From Calothrix sp. MO_192.B10 (GTDB lineage Bacteria > Cyanobacteriota > Cyanobacteriia > Cyanobacteriales > Nostocaceae): a stretch of 51,985 bases of DNA. The notes under the pieces are model-generated. The model made no database searches, was not told the origin of the DNA, and was given only the letters and a program-made list of their open reading frames with translations. The stretch spans positions 1 to 51,985 of the forward strand of contig JASJDS010000059.1 in NCBI GenBank assembly GCA_030065055.1, written 5' to 3'. Both the position numbers and the translations under genes were made by a program. Shown here one piece after another: positions 7,730 through 16,365 of the stretch (positions are counted from its first letter, which is position 1; the number at the start of each line of letters is the position of its first letter).

Positions 7730-8106
7730 GCTTGGGTTAGCCACTCCAACCACTGCACTAATATGGATGCTGTCACATCTGGTTCGACGGCGTAATTATC
7801 TCCCAGTTCATGGTATAAATAAGGCTGTTCCTCGGCTGAGGCTGGGCAAACCAATCTAACTTCACATTCAGGCGACTGTTTACTCCATGTTAGTCGAATG
7901 CTGCCTTGCTCATCTGTCGAAGCCGAAGCCCTGGGAAAGCGATCGCCCATTGCTTCATAAGCATCTACAACCAATCGCATCGCTAACTTAAAGGCGGATT
8001 GGCTCGGTTGTAAAATTCCATACTCATCCGTCTCATCCTCTTCCAAAAGAGCAACGAGCCGCTTCAATGTCACCGTAATATTGCTGCTATTTGATGGAAT
8101 TTTCAT
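7726..8106 (-). CDS. Conserved cyanobacterial protein, first gene of a putative two-gene TA-like operon
   Basis: A 126-residue soluble protein (DEYGILQPSQSAFKLAMRLVVDAY, GDRFPRASASTDEQGSIRLTW) of a family often found in cyanobacteria with a small downstream gene beginning MTEFEPLPEDAVVYR. That partner overlaps it here by ATGA but is broken. The arrangement resembles a toxin-antitoxin pair with this protein as the probable antitoxin side; this is inferred from context, and the biochemical function is unknown. Confidence 0.6.
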   Translation of the reverse strand: MKIPSNSSNITVTLKRLVALLEEDETDEYGILQPSQSAFKLAMRLVVDAYEAMGDRFPRASASTDEQGSIRLTWSKQSPECEVRLVCPASAEEQPYLYHELGDNYAVEPDVTASILVQWLEWLTQA

Positions 8107-8484
8107 GATTGTTGTTCATAGGTTTTTTGTGTCACTCTCGTACCAAGGCTCTGCCTCGATTTGGAGGCTCCGCCTCCAGCCCTGTGTTCCTTGCCAGAGT
8201 CAAGGAACAAGTCTTGTCACAGATGTGGGATGAACATTTACCCTCAAAAAAGTCACAAAGTCAACAGCCTAGGCAGTGCCCCAAAAATCACTCCTGGGAC
8301 AACACATTCAATTAATTCTAGTTTCATTTCTTCATAAAAATTCACCATAAAGTCAACTTCTATTAACTACAGTGCATCATTCCTAGCAGTTTTGGGAAAA
8401 TCAAAAGCGATAACAAAATAAAGGCATTTATAGTCCAAATCTTATCGGACATCATTCACTGCTAGGAATAGGGAGAAAATTTAC
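8107..8484. other. Repeat-containing spacer and chlB leader
   Basis: No gene is supported. The first part holds palindromic repeats: TGGAGG/CCTCCA around CTCCG near 8162-8178, and TGTTCCTTG/CAAGGAACA near 8185-8210. The second part, from about 8370, is the chlB promoter and leader region. Confidence 0.5.
8379..8469 (+). promoter_or_regulatory. Structured leader upstream of chlB
   Basis: ATTCCTAGCAGT at 8379-8390 and ACTGCTAGGAAT at 8458-8469 are perfect 12-bp inverted copies enclosing 67 bases, with a smaller TCC/GGA-closed hairpin inside. The right arm ends 2 bp before the GGGAG ribosome-binding site (8471-8475). A folded transcript or a looped pair of operator half-sites could control chlB; neither is proven. 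Confidence 0.45.
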
Positions 8485-10011
8485 ATGAAGTTAGCTTACT
8501 GGATGTATGCAGGACCAGCTCACATTGGTACCCTAAGAGTTGCCAGTTCGTTTAAAAATGTCCATGCGATTATGCACGCACCCTTGGGGGATGATTATTT
8601 TAATGTGATGCGCTCAATGTTGGAGCGGGAACGCAATTTTACCCCCGTAACTGCTAGTGTAGTCGATCGCCATGTTTTAGCAAGGGGTTCTCAAGAAAAG
8701 GTTGTAGATAATATTACCCGTAAGGACGCAGAAGAAACACCAGACTTAATTGTATTAACCCCTACTTGCACCTCCAGTATTTTACAGGAAGACCTAGCCA
8801 ACTTTGTGGAACGGGCACAAATGGATTGTCAAGGGGATGTGCTGTTGGCTGATGTTAACCACTACCGGGTGAATGAATTACAAGCAGGCGATCGCACTTT
8901 GGATCAGATTGTTCAATTTTACATCAATAAAGCCCGGAAAAAGGGAGAACTTCCCCAAGGGAAAACAGCCAAGCCTTCTGTCAATATTATTGGCATTTCT
9001 ACCTTGGGTTTCCACAACCAACATGACTCCACGGAGTTGAAGAAACTCATGGGTGATTTGGGCATTGAGGTAAATGCAGTCATCCCGGAAGGTGCATCGG
9101 TGCATGAGTTAAAGAACCTACCACGGGCTTGGTTTAATCTCTGTCCCTACCGGGAATTGGGCTTGATGACGGCTAAGTACCTAGAAGCAGAGTTTGGTAT
9201 GCCCTACGTGGATATTACTCCAATGGGTGTAGTGGAAACTGCTCGCTGTATCCGTAAAATTCAGCAGGTAATTAATGCCCAAGGGGCGGATGTAGACTAT
9301 GAAGATTTCATTGAAGAGCAAACCCTACATGTATCCCAAGCGGCTTGGTTTTCCCGTTCCATCGACTGTCAAAACCTAACTGGGAAGAAAGCAGTGGTAT
9401 TTGGTGACAACACCCATGCAGCCGCCATGACCAAAATTTTGACACGGGAAATGGGCATTCACGTAGTTTGGGCGGGAACCTACTGCAAGTATGATGCTGA
9501 CTGGTTCCAGGAACAGGTAAAGGATTATTGTGATGAAGTAATTATAACCGACGATCATGGGGCAATTGGAGATGCGATCGCTCGTGTGGAACCTGCGGCG
9601 ATTTTCGGTACCCAAATGGAGCGTCATGTTGGTAAGCGCTTGAATATTCCCTGTGGTGTGATTGCTGCACCCATCCACATCCAAGATTTCCCCATTGGTT
9701 ACAAACCATTCATGGGTTATGAAGGGACAAACCAATTAGTAGATTTGGTGTACAATTCCTTTACCTTGGGTATGGAAGACCATCTGTTAGAAATATTTGG
9801 CGGACATGATACCAAGGAAGTAATTACCAAGGGTATTTCCGCTACATCTGACTTAAATTGGACAAAGGATGGTTTAGCTGAATTGAATAAGATTCCCGGT
9901 TTTGTTCGCGGTAAAGTCAAGCGTAATACCGAGAAATTTGCCAGGGAAAGGGGAGTGAAGGATATTAATGTTGAGGTATTATATGCAGCCAAGGAAGCGG
10001 TAGGAGCTTGA
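8485..10011 (+). CDS. chlB: Light-independent protochlorophyllide reductase subunit B (ChlB)
   Basis: A 508-residue nitrogenase-like protein that forms the NB component with ChlN, receives electrons from ChlL, and reduces protochlorophyllide to chlorophyllide in the dark. Asp36 in GDDYF matches the aspartate that, with three ChlN cysteines, ligates the 4Fe-4S cluster. A C-terminal helical segment ([31 protein letters not shown]) is typical of ChlB. Length and start ([18 protein letters not shown]) fit the family, and GGGAG lies 9 bases before ATG. chlL and chlN are not in the window, so chlB is unlinked here. Confidence 0.97.
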   Translation: MKLAYWMYAGPAHIGTLRVASSFKNVHAIMHAPLGDDYFNVMRSMLERERNFTPVTASVVDRHVLARGSQEKVVDNITRKDAEETPDLIVLTPTCTSSILQEDLANFVERAQMDCQGDVLLADVNHYRVNELQAGDRTLDQIVQFYINKARKKGELPQGKTAKPSVNIIGISTLGFHNQHDSTELKKLMGDLGIEVNAVIPEGASVHELKNLPRAWFNLCPYRELGLMTAKYLEAEFGMPYVDITPMGVVETARCIRKIQQVINAQGADVDYEDFIEEQTLHVSQAAWFSRSIDCQNLTGKKAVVFGDNTHAAAMTKILTREMGIHVVWAGTYCKYDADWFQEQVKDYCDEVIITDDHGAIGDAIARVEPAAIFGTQMERHVGKRLNIPCGVIAAPIHIQDFPIGYKPFMGYEGTNQLVDLVYNSFTLGMEDHLLEIFGGHDTKEVITKGISATSDLNWTKDGLAELNKIPGFVRGKVKRNTEKFARERGVKDINVEVLYAAKEAVGA

Positions 10012-10017
10012 GAGGAG

Positions 10018-10084
10018 TGAGGGAGTGATGGGGTGATGGGGTGATAGGGTGATGGGGTGATGAAGTAATAAGTAATAAAGAGAA
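10018..10084. repeat. GGGTGAT-type tandem repeat after chlB
   Basis: Directly after chlB are repeated GGGGTGAT units followed by AGTAATAAGTAATAA heptamers, typical short tandem repeats of filamentous cyanobacteria. No terminator hairpin was seen. Confidence 0.6.
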
Positions 10085-10156
10085 ATTTGTCCTTTTGTCC
10101 TCCTGCTCCCTGCCCCCTGCCTTATCCAAACGATAATTATTTACGCTGACTACTTA

Positions 10157-11521
10157 TTACTTGAGGGTGACTTGCCAGCGATCGCTCACTTTCTCTAATA
10201 TAAAAGAATTACAAGAATGGAGAAAGCCAAGGAAATTGGCATCCAAATTCAACCTTTCCATTACCTTGCTCACAGGTTGACCATGCTGTTGGTTAAATTT
10301 GCTACTTAAGGTTTCAATGGGGATATAATTTTTACTTGTTTTCGTAACTAAAGTATTAACAATTTTTGCTAATGCTTTTTCTAAATCTGATTTATTTTTG
10401 AACTTAATTTTAGAGCTATGGGGCATTTTAAACAAAGCTACATAGATGTTACTATCTTCTGGAACTTTATGTAATGCAAAATCAGCAGTTTCCTCAAAAA
10501 AAACCTTAGCTGTTTTACCAGGGATATGATGGGATACTACCTGATTTATGTCAAGACGAGACTTTTGATAAAATAACTTAGATATTCTAGATAGTTTGAC
10601 CCATTGATTGGCAGTTCGAGTTGCTTCTGCTGTGATTATTTCTTTGATTTGATGCAAAAATTTTTCCAGGGAAGGCACAATTGTATGCACTTGTACCTGA
10701 TTATTTTGAGTATTCAATACTTCTATATTGCTACCTTTTTGACTAACCTGATAGACTACGATGCCATTTTTTTGTAGATGGTTACATAAGTTAATCATAA
10801 CGCGATCGCAAGAGCAAACAAATACTTCTTGAACCTGGGGATAATGCTCTTGAATCGATGCTCCAAAAGCAATCATTTTGCCATCAGCATTATCTTTTCC
10901 CGCCGGTACATGAATCAAATCGTAGCCTCGCTGATGAAATTCATTATCTTTTTTGCCCATAGCTTGCCAATTAGCAAAGGCAATTTTGACTTGCAATGGA
11001 AAATTACTAACTTGACTGAGAAACTGTTCGGTTTCTAGATTCAGCTGTAAATTTTCCGCATCTAACAGCAAAATAGCTATTCTGGATTGCACTCCAGAAC
11101 TAATACGGGAAATAGATACCAATGACTGGTAATCATGATCCATTTTATCTGGAACATGATCGTAGCCATTATTAAGGGCTGTTGAAGAATTCAATTTATC
11201 TTCCTTGTGAGGATTGAGGCGATTAATTTTTGCTAATAAAGTAACTAATATGGGAGAATCAAAAGACTCACTAATTAATAGAGCTTTTAATAATCTTCTC
11301 AGTTGTTTGAGTAAGGTCTGCCAATCTGAAGCTTCGCTGAGTACCTTGATTAATTTGGCCTTCAAATTTAATTGATTGCGACTGCTATGCCAGGGAATAT
11401 TCCTGTATTTTTCAATTAGTAACTCTGGCTGCTGCTCTTGAATAAAAATAATTGTTTGGCAAACATGTGAACCAATCTGATTGAGCAGAGCAGAGTCATA
11501 TATAGTCCGCGAACATTCCAT
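10157..11521 (-). CDS. NYN-domain (PIN-like) protein with probable C-terminal OST-HTH/LOTUS domain
   Basis: A 454-residue protein with three visible regions. Residues 1-110 are helical and unassigned. Residues about 147-275 form a NYN/PIN-like nuclease fold with acidic residues in DAEN (Asp154), DNADGKM (Asp213) and CSCDRV (Asp239). Residues about 395-454 (IPIETLSSKFNQQHGQPVSK..) look like an OST-HTH/LOTUS RNA-binding domain. Proteins of this layout are thought to act on RNA. The usual SGDSDF-type motif is altered to CSCDRV, so catalysis is uncertain. It stands alone between chlB and the isomerase gene. Confidence 0.7.
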   Translation of the reverse strand: MECSRTIYDSALLNQIGSHVCQTIIFIQEQQPELLIEKYRNIPWHSSRNQLNLKAKLIKVLSEASDWQTLLKQLRRLLKALLISESFDSPILVTLLAKINRLNPHKEDKLNSSTALNNGYDHVPDKMDHDYQSLVSISRISSGVQSRIAILLLDAENLQLNLETEQFLSQVSNFPLQVKIAFANWQAMGKKDNEFHQRGYDLIHVPAGKDNADGKMIAFGASIQEHYPQVQEVFVCSCDRVMINLCNHLQKNGIVVYQVSQKGSNIEVLNTQNNQVQVHTIVPSLEKFLHQIKEIITAEATRTANQWVKLSRISKLFYQKSRLDINQVVSHHIPGKTAKVFFEETADFALHKVPEDSNIYVALFKMPHSSKIKFKNKSDLEKALAKIVNTLVTKTSKNYIPIETLSSKFNQQHGQPVSKVMERLNLDANFLGFLHSCNSFILEKVSDRWQVTLK

Positions 11522-11689
11522 AATTAATCAACTACAGCAAGTAGTACATCCTGGCTCAAACCATGATTGAAAATAATGGTTTACCCATGTTATATCTAGG
11601 GATTAAACCATCTGAGATCCGTAAATTTGCTTAAGACCAATGATGGGAACATTTATTAAATTAGTCAAGAAAAATAATTATTTTGCTGC

Positions 11690-12436
11690 CTAGTTTTCAA
11701 TCGCAGTGCTCCCAGCTTCTTTAGCAAAAAACTCTTTTAACTGGTTTTGCAGCCAATTTTCCATCAATTCATTGAGTAATCTTTGCTTCATGGGTTCATC
11801 TAACTGTGCAGGCAGAAGTTTTTCTAATCTAACAAGTACAATCCACTCCCCTACACGAGTTGGTGGTAACAGCTTACCAGGTGGATTAGAGGTAAGAAGA
11901 TTAGCTAAAACAGGATGGGGGACAGATATTTCCACAGGACCGAGTAATCCCCCTGTATTGGCTTCCTGTCCCTGAGAATACTCCCTAGCGATGGCATCAA
12001 AGGATTGTTCCCCTTCCTGAATGCGAAAATAGAGTTCTTGGGCGATGCCAATATCGTTCACGCGAATTAGGGAATAGAGAACTTTATCTAATTTTGATTT
12101 CCGTTGAATAAAGTAAGACTCTAGTTTTTTACCCCAAGTATCTTGTTTGAATTGTTCTAATTTGGGGTTACGGGTGACTATATATTCCAAGTTTTCGCGG
12201 GATAAATTACGAGCCGCCAACCATGCTGCTAAATCTGCCTCAGAGGAAAGTTGGTTTCCTTGGTAAAATTGCTGATATGCCTTGTTATTTTCTTCTGGTG
12301 ATAGAGTAATATTAGCGATCGCATCTTCAATAATTATTTCTTTGACTAACTGGGGTAGCATTCCATACTGCTTCAAGAGGGAAAATATTTCGTCGGTACC
12401 AACTGTACGATTGCCTACTTGGAAAACTGAACTCAT
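11690..12436 (-). CDS. Parvulin-type peptidyl-prolyl isomerase (SurA/PpiC-like)
   Basis: About 248 residues. The N-terminal half is a helical SurA-like chaperone part (LPQLVKEIIIEDAIANI, SPEENNKAYQQFY). The parvulin domain spans roughly 125-215 and includes the family features ALAREYSQG-like AIAREYSQGQEANTGGLLG and VGEWIVLVRLE. No signal peptide is visible, so it is probably cytoplasmic or acts with an export machine; relatives in cyanobacteria often lie by peptide-export ABC transporters, absent here. The ATG at 12436 (MSSVFQVG) is preferred to one eight codons upstream because family members begin with this segment. Confidence 0.8.
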   Translation of the reverse strand: MSSVFQVGNRTVGTDEIFSLLKQYGMLPQLVKEIIIEDAIANITLSPEENNKAYQQFYQGNQLSSEADLAAWLAARNLSRENLEYIVTRNPKLEQFKQDTWGKKLESYFIQRKSKLDKVLYSLIRVNDIGIAQELYFRIQEGEQSFDAIAREYSQGQEANTGGLLGPVEISVPHPVLANLLTSNPPGKLLPPTRVGEWIVLVRLEKLLPAQLDEPMKQRLLNELMENWLQNQLKEFFAKEAGSTAIEN

Positions 12437-12460
12437 ATTATTTTTTACCAGCATTATCAC

Positions 12461-13487
12461 TACAAGGGATTAACAAAGTTGATATTTAAGGTTTTTGGAT
12501 GATTCCACAAGTGAAGTTGCAGACTTGAAGCCTGAGCTTCTAAGTCTGTTATACTCGCTCATCTATTGTATTTGCCTGATAACTCTATCCCAGAACAATA
12601 GATATCAAGAGTCTAATGTGCCTAAAATATACATTCTGGCGCAGATTATTGATACATCTTGATAGCTATAGATGTTTTATTATCTAACTTTTTTGGTCAA
12701 AATTAAAGTTTTGGCTTCTGGAGAGCTTGAGGCAGGTAGACAACACAACCCTACAGTTACAGGTTAGGACAAATAGAGAAGCCAGAATGAAGGGATCGTC
12801 ATCTTTTCCCTCTTGATATCTAGCTTGAAAATAGTTGATAGTTGTTAGTTGTTAGTTGATGGTTGACAGCTTAGGTGTGGGAGCTGCAGTAGGGGCGCAT
12901 TACGTGCTAACTTGAGGAGTTAGTCACCCCCGCATTTTCAGATCCGTAGGTTGTGGGATTTTACCGTGGGGGGCTATCTTGAAAATAGTTGATAGTTGAT
13001 AGTTGTTAGTTGTTAGTTGTTAGTTGTTAGTTGATGGTTGACAGCTTAGGTGTGGGAGCTGCCGTAGGGGCGCATTGCGTGCGCCCTTGAGGAGTTAGCC
13101 ACCCCCGCATTTTCAGATCCGTAGGTTGTGGGATTTTACCGTGGGGGGCTATCTTGAAAATAGTTGATAGTTGTTAGTTGTTAGTTGTTAGTTGATGGTT
13201 GACAGCTTAGGTGTGGGAGCCGCAGTAGGGGCGCATTGCGTGCGCCCTTGAGGAGTTAGTCACCCCCGCATTTTCAGATCCGCAGGTTGTGAGATTTTAC
13301 CGTGGGGAGAGCGTCAAATCAGTATGTTGGTGTGGCTGAATTCAAATATATCCCATAGAGAGAGAACACAAATAATTAAATAATCCTTAAAATATAGATA
13401 AATCCCCAGATAAATCTACCTTGATAGAGAGGTTAAAGGTAAATAAAATGCCGACCATAGAGGTATAACTTTATCTAACCTTTATCT
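12461..13487. other. About 1 kb spacer dominated by a triplicated repeat
   Basis: The first 360 bp hold no recognisable gene or repeat. From 12821 to about 13308 there are three tandem copies of a dispersed repeat, listed separately. The last 180 bp before the holin-like gene show nothing clear beyond AT-rich promoter-like sequence. Confidence 0.5.
12821..13308. repeat. Three tandem copies of a composite dispersed repeat
   Basis: Copies run about 12821-12975, 12976-13150 and 13151-13308. Each has, in order: CTTGAAAATAG, a variable number of GTTAGTT heptamers, GATGGTTGACAGCTTAGG, a GTAGGGGCGCATT.. hairpin block, and CCCCCGCATTTTCAGATCC with GTAGGTTGTG. Length differences come from heptamer number. 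Parts recur on the opposite strand at 22597-22745, 29495-29735 and 30050-30116. The copies are too long, too alike and lack spacers, so this is not a CRISPR array. Confidence 0.85.
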
Positions 13488-13862
13488 ATGAAGAGAACTT
13501 TGCTTACATGGCTAGGCACAGCCCTCAGCCTCCTGATAGTAGATTTAGTTGTTCCCAATGTCGATATTGCTAACTTTCCAGCAGCTTTGCTGGCAGCAGT
13601 GGTGATTGGCTTAATTAACGCATCAGTGAAGCCAATATTATTTATTCTGTCTTTGCCAATAACTTTGTTAACTTTGGGAGCTTTTTCTTTAATAGTCAAT
13701 GGTTTTTGTTTTTGGCTAGCTTCTGTGTTAGTGCCAGGATTTCTAGTCAAAGGATTTTTGGCTTTTATTTTTGGACCCATTGTTCTGTCTTTAGCTAATA
13801 CTTTTATTAGTCAATACTTCGCAGACAAAGAAATGAGTCTCAGTGACAATACAGATGCTTAA
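13488..13862 (+). CDS. Phage holin family (4_2-type) membrane protein
   Basis: A 124-residue protein with four predicted membrane helices and the family signature around GLINASVKPILFILSLPITLLTLGAF. These proteins are widespread in bacteria outside phages and are named for distant similarity to holins; their role is unknown. It is followed 28 bp later by a small Pmp3-like gene on the same strand, so the two are probably co-transcribed, perhaps as envelope-stress proteins (inference). Confidence 0.8.
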   Translation: MKRTLLTWLGTALSLLIVDLVVPNVDIANFPAALLAAVVIGLINASVKPILFILSLPITLLTLGAFSLIVNGFCFWLASVLVPGFLVKGFLAFIFGPIVLSLANTFISQYFADKEMSLSDNTDA

Positions 13863-13890
13863 TGCTGAACAAACAAAATGGAGTTAAGTG

Positions 13891-14082
13891 ATGAAATTAT
13901 TGCTGCGTTTAATTATTGCTTTTGTCATACCTCCCCTTGGTGTTTTCTTAACAACGGGAATTAGTTCAACTTTGCTCATTAATATTTTGCTTACCCTTTT
14001 TGGTTGGCTACCGGGTTCTATTCATGCTATATGGGTCATACTCAAACAAGAAGAAAAAATGAATCGGGAAGGTACTGTATAG
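13891..14082 (+). CDS. YqaE/Pmp3 family small membrane protein
   Basis: A 63-residue protein with two membrane helices and the family signature VIPPLGVFLTTG ending in LPGSIHAIWVI. Pmp3/UPF0057 proteins are linked to membrane potential and salt or cold stress in other organisms. The ATG at 13891 is chosen over GTG at 13888 because GGAG lies seven or eight bases upstream. It follows the holin-family gene closely. Confidence 0.8.
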   Translation: MKLLLRLIIAFVIPPLGVFLTTGISSTLLINILLTLFGWLPGSIHAIWVILKQEEKMNREGTV

Positions 14083-14277
14083 TAATAATTTGAATCATGC
14101 TTTGGGCAAAACATCAATTCGCTAAATTGGGTTTACCAAACAAGGTAAAAGTTCAAAATCAAACAGTCTGAAGTCCCTATATTTATTCATGGGAAAGAAA
14201 ACAAACATTTATTACTCTCCGAGAAGTTACTACCTGTCTACGAGACACATAGTGCGAAGTAATAATCTGTCCGCCTT

Positions 14278-14320
14278 AAATCCCCTTGTTTTAAATATGG
14301 GGATTTTCTTTTGATTTTTT
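14278..14320 (+). terminator. Rho-independent terminator-like hairpin
   Basis: AAATCCCC at 14278-14285 pairs with GGGGATTT at 14299-14306, followed by TCTTTTGATTTTTT. It separates the Pmp3-like gene from the next membrane protein and would end the upstream transcript. Confidence 0.65.
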
Positions 14321-14353
14321 AATTTTTAGACCCTCTTAAATGGAGACAAAAAA

Positions 14354-14797
14354 ATGTTAGAAGATGTGAAGATAAACGTGAAGATAAAACTTGCAGCATT
14401 ATGGGCAGCTACAATGTTTTGTTATTTATATGCAGATATTTGTTCATTGTTTAAGCCAGGAATTATAGAGCAAATAATGGCTGGACAAGTATCAGTTTTT
14501 AAAATAAATCAAGCATTTTTATTGGGAAGTGCAATATTAATGTCGATTCCGGCTATTATGGTTTTCTTGTCCCTGATATTGAAATCTAAAATAAATCGTT
14601 ATATAAACATCATATTAGGGATAGTTCATATTGGTATTGTTATCACTACGATGCTGATGCCAGGAACATGGGCTTATTATTTATATTATAGTGTTGTAGA
14701 AATTGTATTTCTTTCACTAATTGTTTGGTATGCATGGAAGTGGCCTCAACAAAGAGTTAGCCCTAATAATAGGACTTACGCAAGCGTCACAAAATAG
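14354..14797 (+). CDS. DUF6326 family membrane protein
   Basis: A 147-residue protein with four membrane helices (about 13-33, 52-75, 82-102, 106-128), matching DUF6326; function unknown. GGAG at 14342-14345 precedes the ATG at normal spacing. The last residues (NRTYASVTK) read into AGGACTTACGCAA, a sequence common in cyanobacterial repeats, so the native C-terminus may have been replaced when the neighbouring mobile element region formed. Confidence 0.7.
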   Translation: MLEDVKINVKIKLAALWAATMFCYLYADICSLFKPGIIEQIMAGQVSVFKINQAFLLGSAILMSIPAIMVFLSLILKSKINRYINIILGIVHIGIVITTMLMPGTWAYYLYYSVVEIVFLSLIVWYAWKWPQQRVSPNNRTYASVTK

Positions 14798-15002
14798 AGT
14801 AAACTGGCACACATATTTCAACTAGTCCCGCAAGGAGTCCCACACCGTAATCTTCGATTCGGTGTTGGGACGGCAGTTGCTACAAGTCGGGGAACCCGCC
14901 CAACGCACTGCCTCAGGAATTGCGGGTTTGATTTGTTGCGTCCTGTGACCAATTCTTACCTACGGTAAGAGAGGGAGGAGGGCAGCGACAAATCAAACAA
15001 TC
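14798..15002. repeat. Palindromic repeats downstream of the IsrB gene
   Basis: Three inverted structures lie in a row: GTCCCACACCG/CGGTGTTGGGAC at 14837-14871; a 41-bp palindromic unit at 14872-14912 closed by GGCAG/CTGCC; and GTTTGATTTGTTGC/GCGACAAATCAAAC at 14926-14998 with one mismatch. One may form the right end of the IS200/IS605-like element that carries isrB, but its exact boundary is not resolved. Confidence 0.55.
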
Positions 15003-16100
15003 TCAAAGAGGTGCAACGCATAATCTTGTACTCCGTTTGATTAATTGCACCTTGGATGGGCTGAATTGTCCTAGTCTGCGCCAATTGTGGTCATAGACTG
15101 AAACTTTCTTGGTTTTGGTTGTTTGGGTGTAACCACCAATCCAACCGATATAAACTTTTCCGGCTTTTTCTGCTTTTACCAAGTCACCAGAGCGTAAACC
15201 GAATGGTGTGACTGTTCCACCCTTACGCTTTCTATTGCCTGGTGTGTCTTTGACTGGGTTCTCAAAATGAAGTTGACGACGAAACACTCTTAGACGCGCT
15301 ATCACACAGAATGGGGCAGGAGTAGTTACAACTTCACCAACCCAGCGATGCCCATGAGTGTTTACAGTATGGAATTTCTCGAACCGCATAAAATTACTTG
15401 CAGCCAACGCGATTCCATCATGAGCGTGAGTTTCAGGGCTTTGTCTGGATTTATCTTTCTTATCCTTAGCCAAACCTAGTTGTTGTCTTAGAATCGAAGT
15501 TTGCCAGCCTTCTTGTTTGTTTGTTGGGGCTATTTCTTCTAACCATTGCAACATCACTTTTTGACCAACCATTACTGGACTAAATCCTTTATCTCCTTTA
15601 GCCTTAATATATTCGTAGGTGATTTGAGTTACGGGGAATAGTTTTACTAGTTCTTTGGTAACTCGCAATTCCAGTTCTTTATTAGCCCGAATACTGGGTG
15701 GCAACTTGCCTTGTTTGCGGTTATTAAACCGTTTTTGGCGATGCGCTCTTTTGTTGAATGCCACTTTGCGATTTATCCGTCTACCTCGTCTAGCACGTCG
15801 CAGAATTAACCGACCCGACATCTTTTTCGTGACATCAGAAAATGGCAATATTAGATGTGCCATAAATAATGTGAATTTGGCAGATTGCACCCCAACGCCA
15901 GTAAACTTTTTACCAGGGTCTAATCCCAAAGCTATTGGTTGAGTCTGGTAACCAGATGGCTCTACCAATAGTTGAATACAGAAAACATTGAGGTCATTAT
16001 GTACAATCTTGGCTCTACCTTCTTTTAGCCAACGTCTAGCACGACTAGGTTTTGTTGGCATAAGTGGTTTACAATTTTTGTCTAATACTGGTACTCGCAT
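15003..16100 (-). CDS. isrB: IsrB-type RNA-guided nickase (RRXRR/PLMP domain, RuvC only)
   Basis: A 365-residue OMEGA-family protein. The N-terminus has the PLMP motif (KPLMPTKPSRARRWLKEGRA, about 11-30), RuvC-I with Asp61 in GLDPGKK, an arginine-rich bridge helix (about 97-129), RuvC-II with Glu163 in ITYEYI, and RuvC-III with His225/Asp228 in HAHDGIALA. Only about 65 residues separate RuvC-II and III, with no HNH domain, so it is IsrB rather than IscB. Known IsrB enzymes nick DNA under guidance of an omega RNA encoded upstream; a matching structured region is present at 16101-16365. No TnpA is nearby, so transposition would need help in trans. Confidence 0.87.
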   Translation of the reverse strand: MRVPVLDKNCKPLMPTKPSRARRWLKEGRAKIVHNDLNVFCIQLLVEPSGYQTQPIALGLDPGKKFTGVGVQSAKFTLFMAHLILPFSDVTKKMSGRLILRRARRGRRINRKVAFNKRAHRQKRFNNRKQGKLPPSIRANKELELRVTKELVKLFPVTQITYEYIKAKGDKGFSPVMVGQKVMLQWLEEIAPTNKQEGWQTSILRQQLGLAKDKKDKSRQSPETHAHDGIALAASNFMRFEKFHTVNTHGHRWVGEVVTTPAPFCVIARLRVFRRQLHFENPVKDTPGNRKRKGGTVTPFGLRSGDLVKAEKAGKVYIGWIGGYTQTTKTKKVSVYDHNWRRLGQFSPSKVQLIKRSTRLCVAPL

Positions 16101-16365
16101 GGAGATAATCCTTGAGTAAAGTTATAAGTCCCTTAGCCCACCGTCACCAAAATGTCCTTGATGGAGGCAAAAAGCGGTGTGGATGTTCCTCCCGCTTTAT
16201 TGCCGTCAAGCACCGATAATCAGTCGGTTTGTAGTTATTCCGAGTTAGGGAAATGCTCGGAGGTACGTATCAGGTAACGGCTCATGGGCTAGTCATCTCT
16301 CTCGTTGCAAGCTGATTCTTGCAAGCCTACACCCTCACCGAAGGTCAGTGTAGGTAGTTGACTTA
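16101..16365 (-). ncRNA. HEARO/omega RNA of the IsrB element
   Basis: The minus-strand region between the aldo/keto reductase stop codon and the IsrB start is gene-free and rich in hairpins. In transcript order: CCTACAC..GTGTAGG around an inner ACC-TTC-GGT loop (16326-16354), TTGCAAG/CTTGCAA, CCGAG/CTCGG, ACCGA/TCGGT, and AAAGCGG/CCGCTTT. Position and structure match the HEARO RNA found upstream of IscB/IsrB genes. The 5' end near 16365 would place the guide in flanking DNA, within the end of the reductase gene. Confidence 0.7.

Noticed and set aside
8109-8315. Open frame of 68 codons before chlB
   Set aside because: It runs through palindromic repeats, has no ribosome-binding site and resembles no family.
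12821-13308. Possible CRISPR array
   Set aside because: The three copies are 155-175 bp long, alike over their whole length and have no unique spacers. They are a tandem dispersed repeat, with other copies elsewhere in the window.
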